Below are positions 45,839-55,169 of a stretch of DNA of 64,000 nt, one piece after another. The translations under genes and the position numbers were made by a program. Source of the stretch: JBCCGR01 sp039029195. Lineage in GTDB: Bacteria > Pseudomonadota > Alphaproteobacteria > Rhizobiales > Rhizobiaceae. How positions within the stretch are numbered: position 1 is the first letter of the stretch; the number at the start of each line of letters is the position of its first letter. Location of the stretch: contig JBCCGR010000018.1 of NCBI GenBank assembly GCA_039029195.1, positions 1 through 64,000 on the forward strand, read 5' to 3'. The notes under the pieces are model-generated. The model saw only the letters and a program-made list of their open reading frames with translations, had not been told where the DNA came from and did no database searches.

Positions 45839-47029
45839 TTATTGACGGTTTTTGGGTCTGGTCAGCAGATCGGAAGCGAGATAGCCCAGCGTGCTGATTG
45901 CAGTCATGAGGCTCATTCCGGCAGCCCACCTCATCACACTTCCATCGAAGATGGGGACCGTGACAAGAACAAAGATCGCGGATGTCGCAATTGTGCAAAA
46001 ACCAAAAAGCGCTGAGGTGAGACCGGCAATTTCCTTGTGCGGATCGATGATCAAGGCCGTTGAGTTCGCGATCACCACCAGAAAGCTCGTTCCGAACAGG
46101 AACATCAGTGCCAGAAAGCCGGAAAGGGTCAGCAAACCGCTGAACTCCAGAGCGAAGCACAAAAACGATGAAGCAAAAAGGATCGAGCTTGCGATCCGGG
46201 CACTGGCAAGCACGCCAACTCTCACAATTGCCCAGCGATTGAACCATTGACCAAGAATAATGCTGGTGCCCATGGCGGAAAACAGAAGTGCAAACGTCAG
46301 CCCGGTAATGCCAAAGCCGTTTTCGAACAAAAGCGGACCGTTGACCACAAAAGACAGCAAAGCGCATTGGGCGAGGCTGGCGAGTATCAGAAATGTCCGC
46401 GACTGAGGATGTCTGAACACGCGCCCCATTGCGCGGACCATGTTTCCCGGTCGCAACGCAGATACGTCCAGATCTTTGTGTGACTCGCGGAATACGAACT
46501 GATTGATGAGCAACAGCAGGATTGCAAGCACCATCTGGGCAAAGAAAATCCAGCGCCAGTTGCCGACTTCGATCATGGCATAACCAATTGGAGGGGCAAC
46601 CATCACGGCAACGGAAAAGACCGTCATGGCAAATGACATGGAGCCTGCGAGCTTTGGCCCGTCGTAGTGATCTCTCAGAATAGCGCGCGCAACAACAGGC
46701 GCAGAGGCACCGCCAAATCCCTGAATAAACCGGGCTGCCAACAAAAATTCTACTGATGTGGAAAGAGAGGCCAGCAAAGATCCCGCCGCAAAAAAGCTCA
46801 GACCCACGGCAATCGCCGGTCGGCGCCCGAACCGGTCAGACAGCGGTCCGTAGAATAGGTGTCCAAACGCGAAAGGCAGCGAGAAGACTGGAACAGTTGC
46901 CTGCGCCAGAGATATCGGAACACCAAAGTCTGCGGTGATTTCACCAAAGGCAGGCAGCACACTGTCGATTGAATATGCGGACAGGCCCAGCAGCAGGCCG
47001 CAAAAGACAATGAGAATTTTCGGGTACAC
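45839..47029 (-). CDS. MFS drug-resistance-type transporter (Bcr/CflA-like)
   Basis: Inner-membrane proton-driven exporter with about 12 hydrophobic segments; 396 residues. The MFS motif A-like GPLSDRFGRRPAI is between helices 2 and 3, and RFIQGFGGASAPVVARAI resembles the Bcr/CflA group. The GTG start has no clear ribosome site. It sits between the acyltransferase and ABM genes on the same strand. Substrate cannot be told. Confidence 0.9.
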   Translation of the reverse strand: MYPKILIVFCGLLLGLSAYSIDSVLPAFGEITADFGVPISLAQATVPVFSLPFAFGHLFYGPLSDRFGRRPAIAVGLSFFAAGSLLASLSTSVEFLLAARFIQGFGGASAPVVARAILRDHYDGPKLAGSMSFAMTVFSVAVMVAPPIGYAMIEVGNWRWIFFAQMVLAILLLLINQFVFRESHKDLDVSALRPGNMVRAMGRVFRHPQSRTFLILASLAQCALLSFVVNGPLLFENGFGITGLTFALLFSAMGTSIILGQWFNRWAIVRVGVLASARIASSILFASSFLCFALEFSGLLTLSGFLALMFLFGTSFLVVIANSTALIIDPHKEIAGLTSALFGFCTIATSAIFVLVTVPIFDGSVMRWAAGMSLMTAISTLGYLASDLLTRPKNRQ

Positions 47030-47104
47030 GCGAAGCAGTCGGATTAAGCGAATGGGATTGCCGTGCTTCTAGACCAATTCCGACACCGTCGAAACCGGTC
47101 CGGG

Positions 47105-48214
47105 TCATTCGCTTACAAAAATTCGGTTTCGCCGGTCTGGAAAAAAGCGCAAATGGCGAGCGACTTGTTCGATCATCCCCAATACGTGCCGGAAATAGCC
47201 AAGCATCCGGGGTTCTGCAAACCGGGTGATGAGCCACGCCAGCCCAACAGTGAGGGAAATGGCCACAAGCAGAGATCCATACTCAGGCAACAGGCCATCC
47301 ACCTGATTTAGAATCATGTAGCCGATATTCTGGTGAACAAGGTAGAGCGGGTATGAGATGGCCCCCAACAGGGTCGTGTACCTGATCAGGTTGTCAGGAA
47401 CCGTGATTTTTAACGTCAATGCAAACATGGCAAACACACAAAGCGTTGCGAGCGCGACACTCAGCAATTCCAGCTGTGTTTCGGCATTTTCAGCAAATGG
47501 GATTCCGCGCCGCATTTCAAAAACGACACAGTGCGCGATAGCCAGTACCAGATATATCCAGTCCAACGGTTCGCCTTGTCGGGCGATCATGCGCCTGTAG
47601 AGCAGCATACCAGCAATGAAATAGCCGGCATGGGGCGTGAGAAACAGGTGTTCGATGATCTCATTCTGGATCACGAACTCGTTGAGAATCGCGATGGAAA
47701 GCCACGCTGAAACGGTTGGAAGGAACCAGCGTTGCAGCACGCCAAAATAGGCAAGTAGCGCGACCCAGCCATAAAAGATCAGTTCCACGACGATGGACCA
47801 GTAGACGCCATCAGTGAAGGTCTGGCCGAAAAGCTGCGGCAGAAATGTCAGGTTCGCCAATATGTTTTGCGGCGTGGCGTGGAACAGGCCGCCACCAATG
47901 AGCAAAGCACAGGCTGAAGTGGCGAACACCGCAATCACGAAGGCGGGATATAGCCTCAGAAATCGTCGGCGCAGGAAGTCCCAAGTGTTCTGCTGCAGCA
48001 CTGACCAGCAAATGACAAACCCGCTGATGACGAAAAACAGGCCAACGCCCAGATGAAAAAACTGGGTCACCGGTTGTAATATTGGGACCGAGAACGCGGT
48101 GTAAGGATCGCCCATCTGCCCACGATAGGAGAAATGATAGAGCAGCACGGCCATGGCCGCCACAAACCGCAACCCGTCAAGGCTGTGGATCCTGCTGTCA
48201 GATCGGGGAGACAT
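47105..48214 (-). CDS. Membrane acyltransferase (acyltransferase 3 / OafA-YrhL type)
   Basis: Integral membrane O-acyltransferase that probably modifies a surface polysaccharide or lipid. The 369-residue product has the N-terminal motif SLDGLRFVAAMAVLLYH with catalytic-type His, and about ten hydrophobic helices including LGVGLFFVISGFVICW and YPLYLVH. It stands alone, with no sugar-transferase neighbours. It precedes the MFS gene in the same direction (75 bp gap). Confidence 0.93.
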   Translation of the reverse strand: MSPRSDSRIHSLDGLRFVAAMAVLLYHFSYRGQMGDPYTAFSVPILQPVTQFFHLGVGLFFVISGFVICWSVLQQNTWDFLRRRFLRLYPAFVIAVFATSACALLIGGGLFHATPQNILANLTFLPQLFGQTFTDGVYWSIVVELIFYGWVALLAYFGVLQRWFLPTVSAWLSIAILNEFVIQNEIIEHLFLTPHAGYFIAGMLLYRRMIARQGEPLDWIYLVLAIAHCVVFEMRRGIPFAENAETQLELLSVALATLCVFAMFALTLKITVPDNLIRYTTLLGAISYPLYLVHQNIGYMILNQVDGLLPEYGSLLVAISLTVGLAWLITRFAEPRMLGYFRHVLGMIEQVARHLRFFPDRRNRIFVSE

Positions 48215-48399
48215 TGGAGTGAGCGCCGCACTTCACCGGGTTGATCGTTGGTCCAACCCTACCACGCCGCGCGCGTTTCGATTTCAATTAGTGAACAGGT
48301 GGTAAATTTGTTCAGTTAACGGCGACGATGCGTTTTCATTGATCCCGTTGCTATTCTGCCCAATGCGGCCACATGACGGAACAGCAATGGAGATAAGTC

Positions 48400-49302
48400 A
48401 TGTCGATCAGACCAGTTAAGGATACCGTTTCAGCCAAGCCAACCATGGAAGGCGCTGGTGTGAAGTTGCACAGGGCCTTCGGTTTCGAAGACCCGACCAT
48501 GCTCGACCCCTTTCTGCTGTTCGATGATTTTCGCAATGAGCGACCTGAAGACTATCTGAACGGCTTTCCCTGGCACCCGCATCGCGGCATTGAAACGATC
48601 ACCTATGTGCTGGCTGGAACGGTTGAACATGCCGACAGCCTTGGCAACACGGGCGAATTGGGAGCTGGCGACATTCAGTGGATGACCGCAGGCCGTGGCA
48701 TCATGCATCAGGAAATGCCGAAAGGTGATGCCAGCGGACGCATGCACGGGTTCCAGCTTTGGGCCAACCTTCCTTCCGATCTCAAGATGACGGAGCCGCG
48801 CTATCAGGATGTGAGTTCCGATGCTGTAACAGAGGTTATTGACGATGACGGCACCGTTGTCCGGGTGCTTTGTGGTTCGTTTTGGGGAAAAACCGGGCCG
48901 GTGGAAGGGATCGCCGCTGATCCGGTTTATCTCGACATATCAGTGCCTCCCGGTGTGAAGAAGACGTTTCCCGTCGATACCTACCGCAATGCCTTTGCCT
49001 ATATATTCGCTGGTAGTGGCGCGTTCGTTGATGCTTCGAAGCCGTTTGGGATTTTGACCGAGAAGGAAATCGCCGGTGAGGAAATCCTTATTCGCGATCA
49101 ATCGGGCAATCGCACGCTGGTCTTGTTCTCTTCTGGCGACGAGATCACGGTACAGGCGGGAGAGGAAGGCGTTCGCTTTCTGCTGATTTCAGGAAGACCG
49201 ATTGCGGAACCGGTGGCCTGGCACGGTCCAATCGTCATGAATACGCGTGAAGAACTGATGCAGGCCTTCACAGAATTGCGCAACGGGTCGTTTATCAGCT
49301 GA
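48400..49302 (+). CDS. Pirin family protein
   Basis: Bicupin iron protein; some relatives act as quercetinases or as regulators, here unknown. The 300-residue product has the metal motif HPHRGIETITYV (two His) and the later His/Glu in GIMHQEMP, so the N-terminal metal site is intact. GGAGATAAGTC precedes ATG. Divergent from the acyltransferase gene across a 185-bp gap that shows no other element. Confidence 0.93.
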   Translation: MSIRPVKDTVSAKPTMEGAGVKLHRAFGFEDPTMLDPFLLFDDFRNERPEDYLNGFPWHPHRGIETITYVLAGTVEHADSLGNTGELGAGDIQWMTAGRGIMHQEMPKGDASGRMHGFQLWANLPSDLKMTEPRYQDVSSDAVTEVIDDDGTVVRVLCGSFWGKTGPVEGIAADPVYLDISVPPGVKKTFPVDTYRNAFAYIFAGSGAFVDASKPFGILTEKEIAGEEILIRDQSGNRTLVLFSSGDEITVQAGEEGVRFLLISGRPIAEPVAWHGPIVMNTREELMQAFTELRNGSFIS

Positions 49303-49459
49303 ACCAAAAAAACTTTGCCAAACCGTCCCTCAACGAGGGAGGCTGGTGGCATCTTCCCACCAGCGCAATCCGGCGGAGTGAACCCCTGCTGCTCATTAAC
49401 GCCCCCTTAACTTTGCCGGTTGAAATTGACGAAGCATTAACCATAACCGGGGCGGGAAC

Positions 49460-50434
49460 GTGCGGCGCCTGGCGATCGCAGCATTGTTGGTATTGGCGGT
49501 GGTGGCGACGGTGAAACCGGCGAACGCATCGTCATGCTTTGCGTTCAATTCGTTTTTAGATTTCGGTACGATCGACATGTTGAGCGGAACACCGCACGAC
49601 ACGTCGGATACCACCCTGCTGCTGTGCTTTCGCAACAATCCGACATTCATGGTGAGAGCCTGTGTCCATATGGGATACAATCAGGCGGACGCCACGCAAC
49701 GCTACATGGACAACGGGTCCGGAGACCTGCTGGGTTTTCAGATCTACAAGGATGCAGCTCGCACCAGTGTCTGGGGGAGCGCCGATGTTCCGATCCCCAT
49801 CTACAACACCTACGGGCCGGTGACGCTCGATTTTGCGCCTGGAACCTTCATTCAGCTTCTGCCGGTATATGGCCGTGTGTTTTCAGGGCAACCAGCAGTG
49901 CCCCAAGGAACGTACACCTCTGGCGCGGCGGGCACAGCCATCGGGTTCAGCGTGAAGTCCGAGGAATATCCATCTGCTGCCGCTGCCGCGTCCTGCAATG
50001 CAATCACCACCAACTCATTTGGTCACACGTCCACTGCGCGTGCTGCAGTTCAATCAACTTGCAACGTCACCAGTACGGCGATGGATTTCGGAATTGCCTC
50101 AACGCTCACCTCGGCAATCGACACTTCTGCCACAATTCAGGTGTCCTGCACTGCGGGGGCCAGCTACTTTATTGCTCTGAATGGCGGCAATGCCGGCGCC
50201 ACCGATCCAACCATGCGACAGATGTCGCTTGGCGCGCAGAATGTCACATACGGCATTTACCGCAATGCAGCGCGCACTCAGGGCTGGGGAAGCCTCGTGG
50301 GGACGAATACGGTGGCTGGCAGCATGGGTGGTTCGGGAATTAACAGTCACACTGCCTATGGAAGGGTGCCCGCGCAGGCCACACCGGGCACCGGAACCTA
50401 CACAGACACCATTGTCGTGACGCTTACTTATTAA
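49460..50434 (+). CDS. Two-domain spore coat U (SCPU) pilin, probable tip adhesin (CsuE-like)
   Basis: Secreted 324-residue protein with a signal peptide (MRRLAIAALLVLAVVATVKP, cleaved near NASS). Two SCPU domains follow: about 26-170 (LDFGTIDMLSG, then YGRVFSG) and 185-324 (MDFGIASTLTSAID, then AYGRVPAQ), each ending in a donor-type hydrophobic strand such as TYTDTIVVTLTY. Two-domain SCPU proteins are the tip of archaic Csu pili. Start is GTG with GGCGGG upstream. It is the first gene of the pilus operon, unlike the csu operon, where the tip comes last. A 220-bp gap separates it from the next gene. Confidence 0.88.
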   Translation: MRRLAIAALLVLAVVATVKPANASSCFAFNSFLDFGTIDMLSGTPHDTSDTTLLLCFRNNPTFMVRACVHMGYNQADATQRYMDNGSGDLLGFQIYKDAARTSVWGSADVPIPIYNTYGPVTLDFAPGTFIQLLPVYGRVFSGQPAVPQGTYTSGAAGTAIGFSVKSEEYPSAAAAASCNAITTNSFGHTSTARAAVQSTCNVTSTAMDFGIASTLTSAIDTSATIQVSCTAGASYFIALNGGNAGATDPTMRQMSLGAQNVTYGIYRNAARTQGWGSLVGTNTVAGSMGGSGINSHTAYGRVPAQATPGTGTYTDTIVVTLTY

Positions 50435-50654
50435 TTGGATATATAAATGGAAATTAAACTTCAAGGTTGCATTTTGTAACGCTTCGTTAAGAAAATGCCA
50501 AGGCGCTCAACGATGCTTCAGGCCAGACTGCACAACGGTTGATGAAAAATATTGCATGCGGTTGTTCTGGTTAACTCTCGATTCACCAACTTCTTCGATA
50601 GTGCGCTGCAGGGGCGGACTGTGAAAGCCGCACCGCATTCAGAGGAAGAGTACA

Positions 50655-51191
50655 ATGGTAAATCTCTCAGTATTGCGTGTGATTTCCAAAACACATCGCA
50701 ACGCAGCGTTTGCTGCAGCACTTGGTCTGACCGCTTTGGCGATTCCATCCGCCAACGCCGCGACCACGACGGCGAACATGAATGTTCAGCTCGTTGTTCA
50801 GGCATCTTGCGCGATCAGCTCGGTCGGCACCCTTGATTTTGGTACGGCAACCACTCCGCTGACAGCAAACATCGATGCAACGACAACCTTTGATGTGACC
50901 TGCTCAAACGGCACCACCTACGACATTGGCCTCAATGCCGGTACCACCGCTGGTGGCACGGTCGCGACGCGAAAAATGTTCAACGGCGGTACTGCTGAAG
51001 ACGTGGATTACACCATGTGGACCAACGCTGCGCGCACCACAAACTGGGGCAACACAGTCGGCACGGACACACAGAGCGCCACGGGCAGCGGATCGGCACA
51101 GACCTACACAGTTTATGGTCGCGTTCCACCGCAGACAACGCCAACTCCGGCCACTTACACCGACACTGTGACGATCACCGTCACCTACTAA
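50655..51191 (+). CDS. Single-domain SCPU pilin, probable major subunit (CsuA/B-like)
   Basis: Secreted pilin of 178 residues. The signal is cleaved after PSANA, and the mature protein begins ATTTANMNVQLVVQASC. A single SCPU domain has paired Cys (ASCAIS and VTCSNG), YDIGLNAGT and the C-terminal TYTDTVTITVTY. GAGGAAGAG precedes the ATG. It is expected to polymerise by donor-strand exchange into the pilus shaft. It is 25 bp before the chaperone. Confidence 0.9.
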   Translation: MVNLSVLRVISKTHRNAAFAAALGLTALAIPSANAATTTANMNVQLVVQASCAISSVGTLDFGTATTPLTANIDATTTFDVTCSNGTTYDIGLNAGTTAGGTVATRKMFNGGTAEDVDYTMWTNAARTTNWGNTVGTDTQSATGSGSAQTYTVYGRVPPQTTPTPATYTDTVTITVTY

Positions 51192-51215
51192 TCATCGAAA
51201 ATAAGGAGCAATTGC

Positions 51216-51929
51216 ATGCGTTTTTTCCACGGCGTTTTAGCGGCCGCCTTTGGCCTGGCTCTCATGGGTCAGGTAGAAGCCGGAAAACTCCAGATTGCTC
51301 CTGTTTCCATCGACGTCCCGGCACCTGGTGCCGCGTCGTCGGTTACACTGACAAACACTGGCCGGACGGTTATGGCCGTCCAGGCCCGCATCTTCCGCTG
51401 GTCGCAGGGAAAGAGGGGTGAGCGCTTCCACAACACCAAAGATGTGGTTGTTAGCCCGCCAATTGTGAAGCTTCGTCCTGGCAAGAAGGCCGTTGTGCGC
51501 ATCGTACGCCTGTCGAAGAAACCGGTGAATACGGAAGAAAACTATCGTCTGCTAATTGATGAAATTCCAAGCAAGGCAAGAACCAACCGTTCTACGGTTC
51601 GCATGGTCATGCGTTATTCGCTGCCTGTCTTCTTTGGGCCTGGCGAATATGCCAAGCCAAAGACCGCCTGGAACGTCTATCAGCGTGGCGGCAAGCTGAT
51701 TGTTGCCGGTGCAAACTATGGCCAGACCCGCCTGAAACTTTCGCAGATGCGCGTGGTTGATGGTCGTGGACGTGCGGTCGATTTCGGCAAAGGTCTGAAC
51801 GGTTACGTTCTGAGCCAATCATCGAAAACGTTTTACACCAATTCCGGCAGTCGCCTGCGGGGCAGGCGTGTCACCATCACGGCCCAGTCCAACTATGGTC
51901 CGTTCAAAGCGGTGGCCCAATTGAAATAA
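51216..51929 (+). CDS. Periplasmic pilus chaperone (PapD/CsuC-like)
   Basis: Immunoglobulin-like chaperone that holds SCPU pilins in the periplasm and passes them to the usher. The 237-residue product has a signal ending near QVEA, then IAPVSIDVPAPGAASSVTLT. The G1 strand region is preceded by VVSPPIVKLRPGKKAVVRIVR, the conserved Pro-Pro and the basic R residues of the family. AAGGAG precedes the ATG. Confidence 0.93.
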   Translation: MRFFHGVLAAAFGLALMGQVEAGKLQIAPVSIDVPAPGAASSVTLTNTGRTVMAVQARIFRWSQGKRGERFHNTKDVVVSPPIVKLRPGKKAVVRIVRLSKKPVNTEENYRLLIDEIPSKARTNRSTVRMVMRYSLPVFFGPGEYAKPKTAWNVYQRGGKLIVAGANYGQTRLKLSQMRVVDGRGRAVDFGKGLNGYVLSQSSKTFYTNSGSRLRGRRVTITAQSNYGPFKAVAQLK

Positions 51930-51938
51930 AGGAGTGCG

Positions 51939-54371
51939 ATGCGCAAATGCCTTTGGCTGACTTGCATTGTACTGCTTACCGCGTTTCAAGCCTTTCCAAC
52001 TTCATATGCGAACGAGCCGGGGACTTCTGAAGTCCCCCTTGACGTTCCGCTACAGCCGACCGAACTGAGGGGGCCTCTCACCGAAGAGGAAGCGGCCTCC
52101 CGGGACGGTCTTTCGCTGTTTCTGGATGTCGTCATCAACGGTCATCGCAAACAACTGATTGCGGAATTTCGCGGTGACCCGGGCGGGCGTCTCAGTGCGG
52201 AAGCAGGAGAGTTGCGTGAAATTGGCGTTGATCCGGGTGACGGGCGGCAACCGAAGGACCGTGTCTATCTCGATGAGCTGACCGGGATTGCCTACAAATA
52301 TGAAGCAACCGAGCAGGCGATCTATATCGATCTGGATCCCACCAAATCGACGCTTGCGAAATACAGTGCGCGCGGCACTGTGCATGATGTTCCGGTTCTG
52401 ACGCCCGGTTATGGCGCAGCCCTCAACTATTCGATCTCCGGGCAGATTTCGTCGGGAACGAAAACCATTGATCCGAGCTTCAACGGTGGTTCGGCTCTGC
52501 TCGATGGTTGGCTGTTTTCGCCATACGGCTCGATTTACCAGTCGGGCATTGTGGATTTCGCCAGCAACAGCAAGTCCCGACTACGGCGGCTGGACACTTA
52601 CTGGTCGCATACCATTGTTGAAAAGCAGCTGACACTGCGGGCAGGTGATCTGATATCAGGCGGGCTTGCCTGGACTCGTCCAATACGCATGGGTGGTGTT
52701 CAGGCGCGCCACAATTTCCGCACCCGCCCTGACCTTATCATCCAACCGCTGCCGCAATTTGAGGGAACGGCGGCGGTACCATCGACGGTGGATGTTTATC
52801 TGGGAAATCTGCGGCTTTCCTCCACCGAAGTGGATACGGGACGATTTCTCATATCTGACCTGCCAACCCCCACGGGCAGTGGCGAACTCCGCGTTGTTGT
52901 GCAGGATGCGACAGGGAAAAGGACCGAACAAACCCTTCCGTTTGGCACAAGCGAACGCCTGCTGCGAAAGGGGCTTTACGATTATTCCGCATCCGTGGGT
53001 GTCACCCGCACAGGATATGCGTCGATCAACGACAATTATGGTGATACCGCCATCTTTTCCGGCAGCCTGCGGTACGGCTTGACCGACGAGCACACGCTGG
53101 AACTCCACTCGGAAGGAGGGGCAGGCCTCGTCAATGGTGGGGCAGGTATTCTGGTTGGGCTGGGTCCGCGCGGCACGCTCAATTTTGCAGGTGCCGCCAG
53201 CACATTGAATGGTCGCCGTGGTGGGCTTGTGTCAGCCGGATACAGCTATGGCAATCGTCACTATTCATTCAAGGCTGAAACCCGGCGCCTCGTCGGCGAC
53301 TATGTTGATCTTGCAGATACGAATGGGATTGCATCCATTGATTTTTCACGCCTTGATCGGGTGATCGCGTATGATCGTCTATTTGCCGGAATTCGATTGC
53401 CAAACACCGATGCGTCTTTGGGTCTCGGTTACTCGCACACCGAAAGCACCACGGAAGGCCACCGCCATTTTGTGACCGCGACCCTGGGCAAGAGAATGAG
53501 TGACAATGCGCACTTCTCACTGTCAGCCCAGTCAGAAGTCTCCCGTGAGCGCAACATCGGCATCTATGCCGGAATGACGTTCACTCTGGATGATAACAAG
53601 AGCGCGTCCGTCGGCGTTTCCAGCACAGAAGACGGTTTGGCGAGCGAGGCCACCTATTCCAAATCGCGTGGGCAAAAGCCCGGAAGTTACGGCTATTCTG
53701 CCTCGATCCGAAAAAGCAAGAAGATCACCCGCGGTGCGCTGCGGGCGTCCTATGTGGGCGACGTCAACGACTTCCGCGTTTCGCTAGATGCGAGCAAGGA
53801 CAGCGTGACAGCCTACGGAACGGTGGAGGGTGGCGTGGCGATCATGGGCGGTAATGTTCACCTGTCGCGACGCATCGATGATTCATTCGCTGTGGTGGAT
53901 GCAGGCGCGCCAAATGTTGTTGTCTATCATGAGAACCAGCCGGTCGGGAAAACGGGCAGGAGCGGGCAGTTCCTCGTGCCGGGCATTCGGTCATTTGAAT
54001 CGAACAAGGTTTCGATTGAACCAAATGATCTGCCAGTGAACTCTGCGGTATCGGAAACACAACGCCGCATTGCTCTGCCGGAGCGATCCGGAACGCTGGT
54101 GAAGTTTGACGGGGTGGGTAAAGCGTCCTCGTCTGCGTTAGTCATTCTGGTCGATGCGGCCGGTGCGCACATCCCGGTCGGTTCGGTTGTCGCCGTTCAG
54201 GGGTCTGATGAGGAACATATAGTTGGCTATGACGGCCAGGCGTTCCTGTCTGGGCTTTCCTCCAACAACCAAATCACCGTGAACACCAGCGATGTTGAAT
54301 GCAGGGCCAGTTTTGAGTTTGCTGCCCGGATTGAAGCGCAAACCCAGATCGGTCCCGTTGTGTGTCAGTAA
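51939..54371 (+). CDS. Outer-membrane usher protein (FimD/CsuD-like)
   Basis: Outer-membrane pore that secretes and assembles the pilus. The 810-residue product has a signal (ends near SYA), an N-terminal domain (LFLDVVINGHRKQ), the 24-strand barrel with a plug, and the C-terminal domains ending VECRASFEF...GPVVC, whose two Cys probably form a disulfide. It starts 10 bp after the chaperone stop with GGAG upstream. With the two pilins and the chaperone this is a complete minimal archaic pilus operon. Confidence 0.94.
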   Translation: MRKCLWLTCIVLLTAFQAFPTSYANEPGTSEVPLDVPLQPTELRGPLTEEEAASRDGLSLFLDVVINGHRKQLIAEFRGDPGGRLSAEAGELREIGVDPGDGRQPKDRVYLDELTGIAYKYEATEQAIYIDLDPTKSTLAKYSARGTVHDVPVLTPGYGAALNYSISGQISSGTKTIDPSFNGGSALLDGWLFSPYGSIYQSGIVDFASNSKSRLRRLDTYWSHTIVEKQLTLRAGDLISGGLAWTRPIRMGGVQARHNFRTRPDLIIQPLPQFEGTAAVPSTVDVYLGNLRLSSTEVDTGRFLISDLPTPTGSGELRVVVQDATGKRTEQTLPFGTSERLLRKGLYDYSASVGVTRTGYASINDNYGDTAIFSGSLRYGLTDEHTLELHSEGGAGLVNGGAGILVGLGPRGTLNFAGAASTLNGRRGGLVSAGYSYGNRHYSFKAETRRLVGDYVDLADTNGIASIDFSRLDRVIAYDRLFAGIRLPNTDASLGLGYSHTESTTEGHRHFVTATLGKRMSDNAHFSLSAQSEVSRERNIGIYAGMTFTLDDNKSASVGVSSTEDGLASEATYSKSRGQKPGSYGYSASIRKSKKITRGALRASYVGDVNDFRVSLDASKDSVTAYGTVEGGVAIMGGNVHLSRRIDDSFAVVDAGAPNVVVYHENQPVGKTGRSGQFLVPGIRSFESNKVSIEPNDLPVNSAVSETQRRIALPERSGTLVKFDGVGKASSSALVILVDAAGAHIPVGSVVAVQGSDEEHIVGYDGQAFLSGLSSNNQITVNTSDVECRASFEFAARIEAQTQIGPVVCQ

Positions 54372-54415
54372 TGCGGTCTTCCAATAAAAGGATTGCAAAT
54401 CTGACGAGAGCCCTC

Positions 54416-54434
54416 AAAATCTGAGATAGATTTT
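54416..54434. terminator. AT-rich inverted repeat after the usher gene
   Basis: AAAATCT-GAGAT-AGATTTT is a perfect seven-base inverted repeat about 45 bp after the usher stop. It is AT-rich and weak as a terminator; it could equally be an operator of the next gene. Confidence 0.3.
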
Positions 54435-54461
54435 GGTCTTCGATTTACAGGACGCTCTGAC

Positions 54462-55073
54462 TTGGATGCACAACTGGTGAAACTGGGGTCGCTGACAGCG
54501 CTACCCGTGATGGCGAATGATGCCGAATATGGCGATGAACTGAAAAAACGCATTAAGCCGCTTTTTTGCGGTGTTGGCCCGGTGGAAGCCGGCGTTCTGG
54601 TGTCGAAAGCGTTGGCAGAATTGGCTGCGAGTAGTAGCCTTCCGGACATTGTCCTGTCGCTTGGAAGCGCGGGTTCCAATTCTCTGGAACAAGGCGCCGT
54701 CTATGAGGTCAGCCAGGTTTCCTATCGGGACATGGATGCGTCTGCCTTCGGGTTTGAAAAGGGACAAACGCCGTTTCTGGATGTGCCTCCGATCGTTGAA
54801 ATTGAAAAACGCATCGCGGGCGTCCCATCGGCCTCATTGAGCACCGGTGCCAACGTGGTTTCCGGAGATGCCTATGCCGCAATCGATGCAGATATGGTCG
54901 ACATGGAAAGCTGGGCCGTCATGCGGACCACACAAGTGTTCGGGATTGGTTTTTTAGGATTGCGTGGCATTTCTGATGGCCGCGAGCCCGTCAGTTCCAT
55001 TTCCGACTGGACGGACTATCTGCATGTGGTTGATGAAAATCTGGCAGCTGCTCTCGACAAAACCAACGAGTAA
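54462..55073 (+). CDS. Phosphorylase superfamily nucleosidase (MTA/SAH nucleosidase-like)
   Basis: 203-residue member of the purine nucleoside phosphorylase superfamily, close to 5'-methylthioadenosine/S-adenosylhomocysteine nucleosidase. Motifs are CGVGPVEAGV near residue 37, the Asp/Ser pattern LSLGSAGS and the substrate Glu in DMESWAVMRT near residue 150. Start appears to be TTG, the only alternative to an internal ATG, as an in-frame stop lies 19 codons upstream. It is short for the family and shows no signal peptide. Reaction is inferred. Confidence 0.8.
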   Translation: MDAQLVKLGSLTALPVMANDAEYGDELKKRIKPLFCGVGPVEAGVLVSKALAELAASSSLPDIVLSLGSAGSNSLEQGAVYEVSQVSYRDMDASAFGFEKGQTPFLDVPPIVEIEKRIAGVPSASLSTGANVVSGDAYAAIDADMVDMESWAVMRTTQVFGIGFLGLRGISDGREPVSSISDWTDYLHVVDENLAAALDKTNE

Positions 55074-55169
55074 GACGAACACGAACCCTCGTGTCGTAAG
55101 CGGGATGATAATTTTTGTTGTCGTCTGCTTAGGCTTGCGAAAACCATCTCCGATTTTCACGAGGGACCA

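Noticed and set aside
45690..46367. N-terminal extension of the ABM gene, giving a 326-residue frame
   Set aside because: The added part is the MFS gene read in another frame. The true ATG at 45689 has AAGGA upstream and matches the family length.
49460..51191. True spore coat proteins
   Set aside because: SCPU domains with a PapD-like chaperone and an FimD-like usher are archaic pilins; nothing suggests sporulation.
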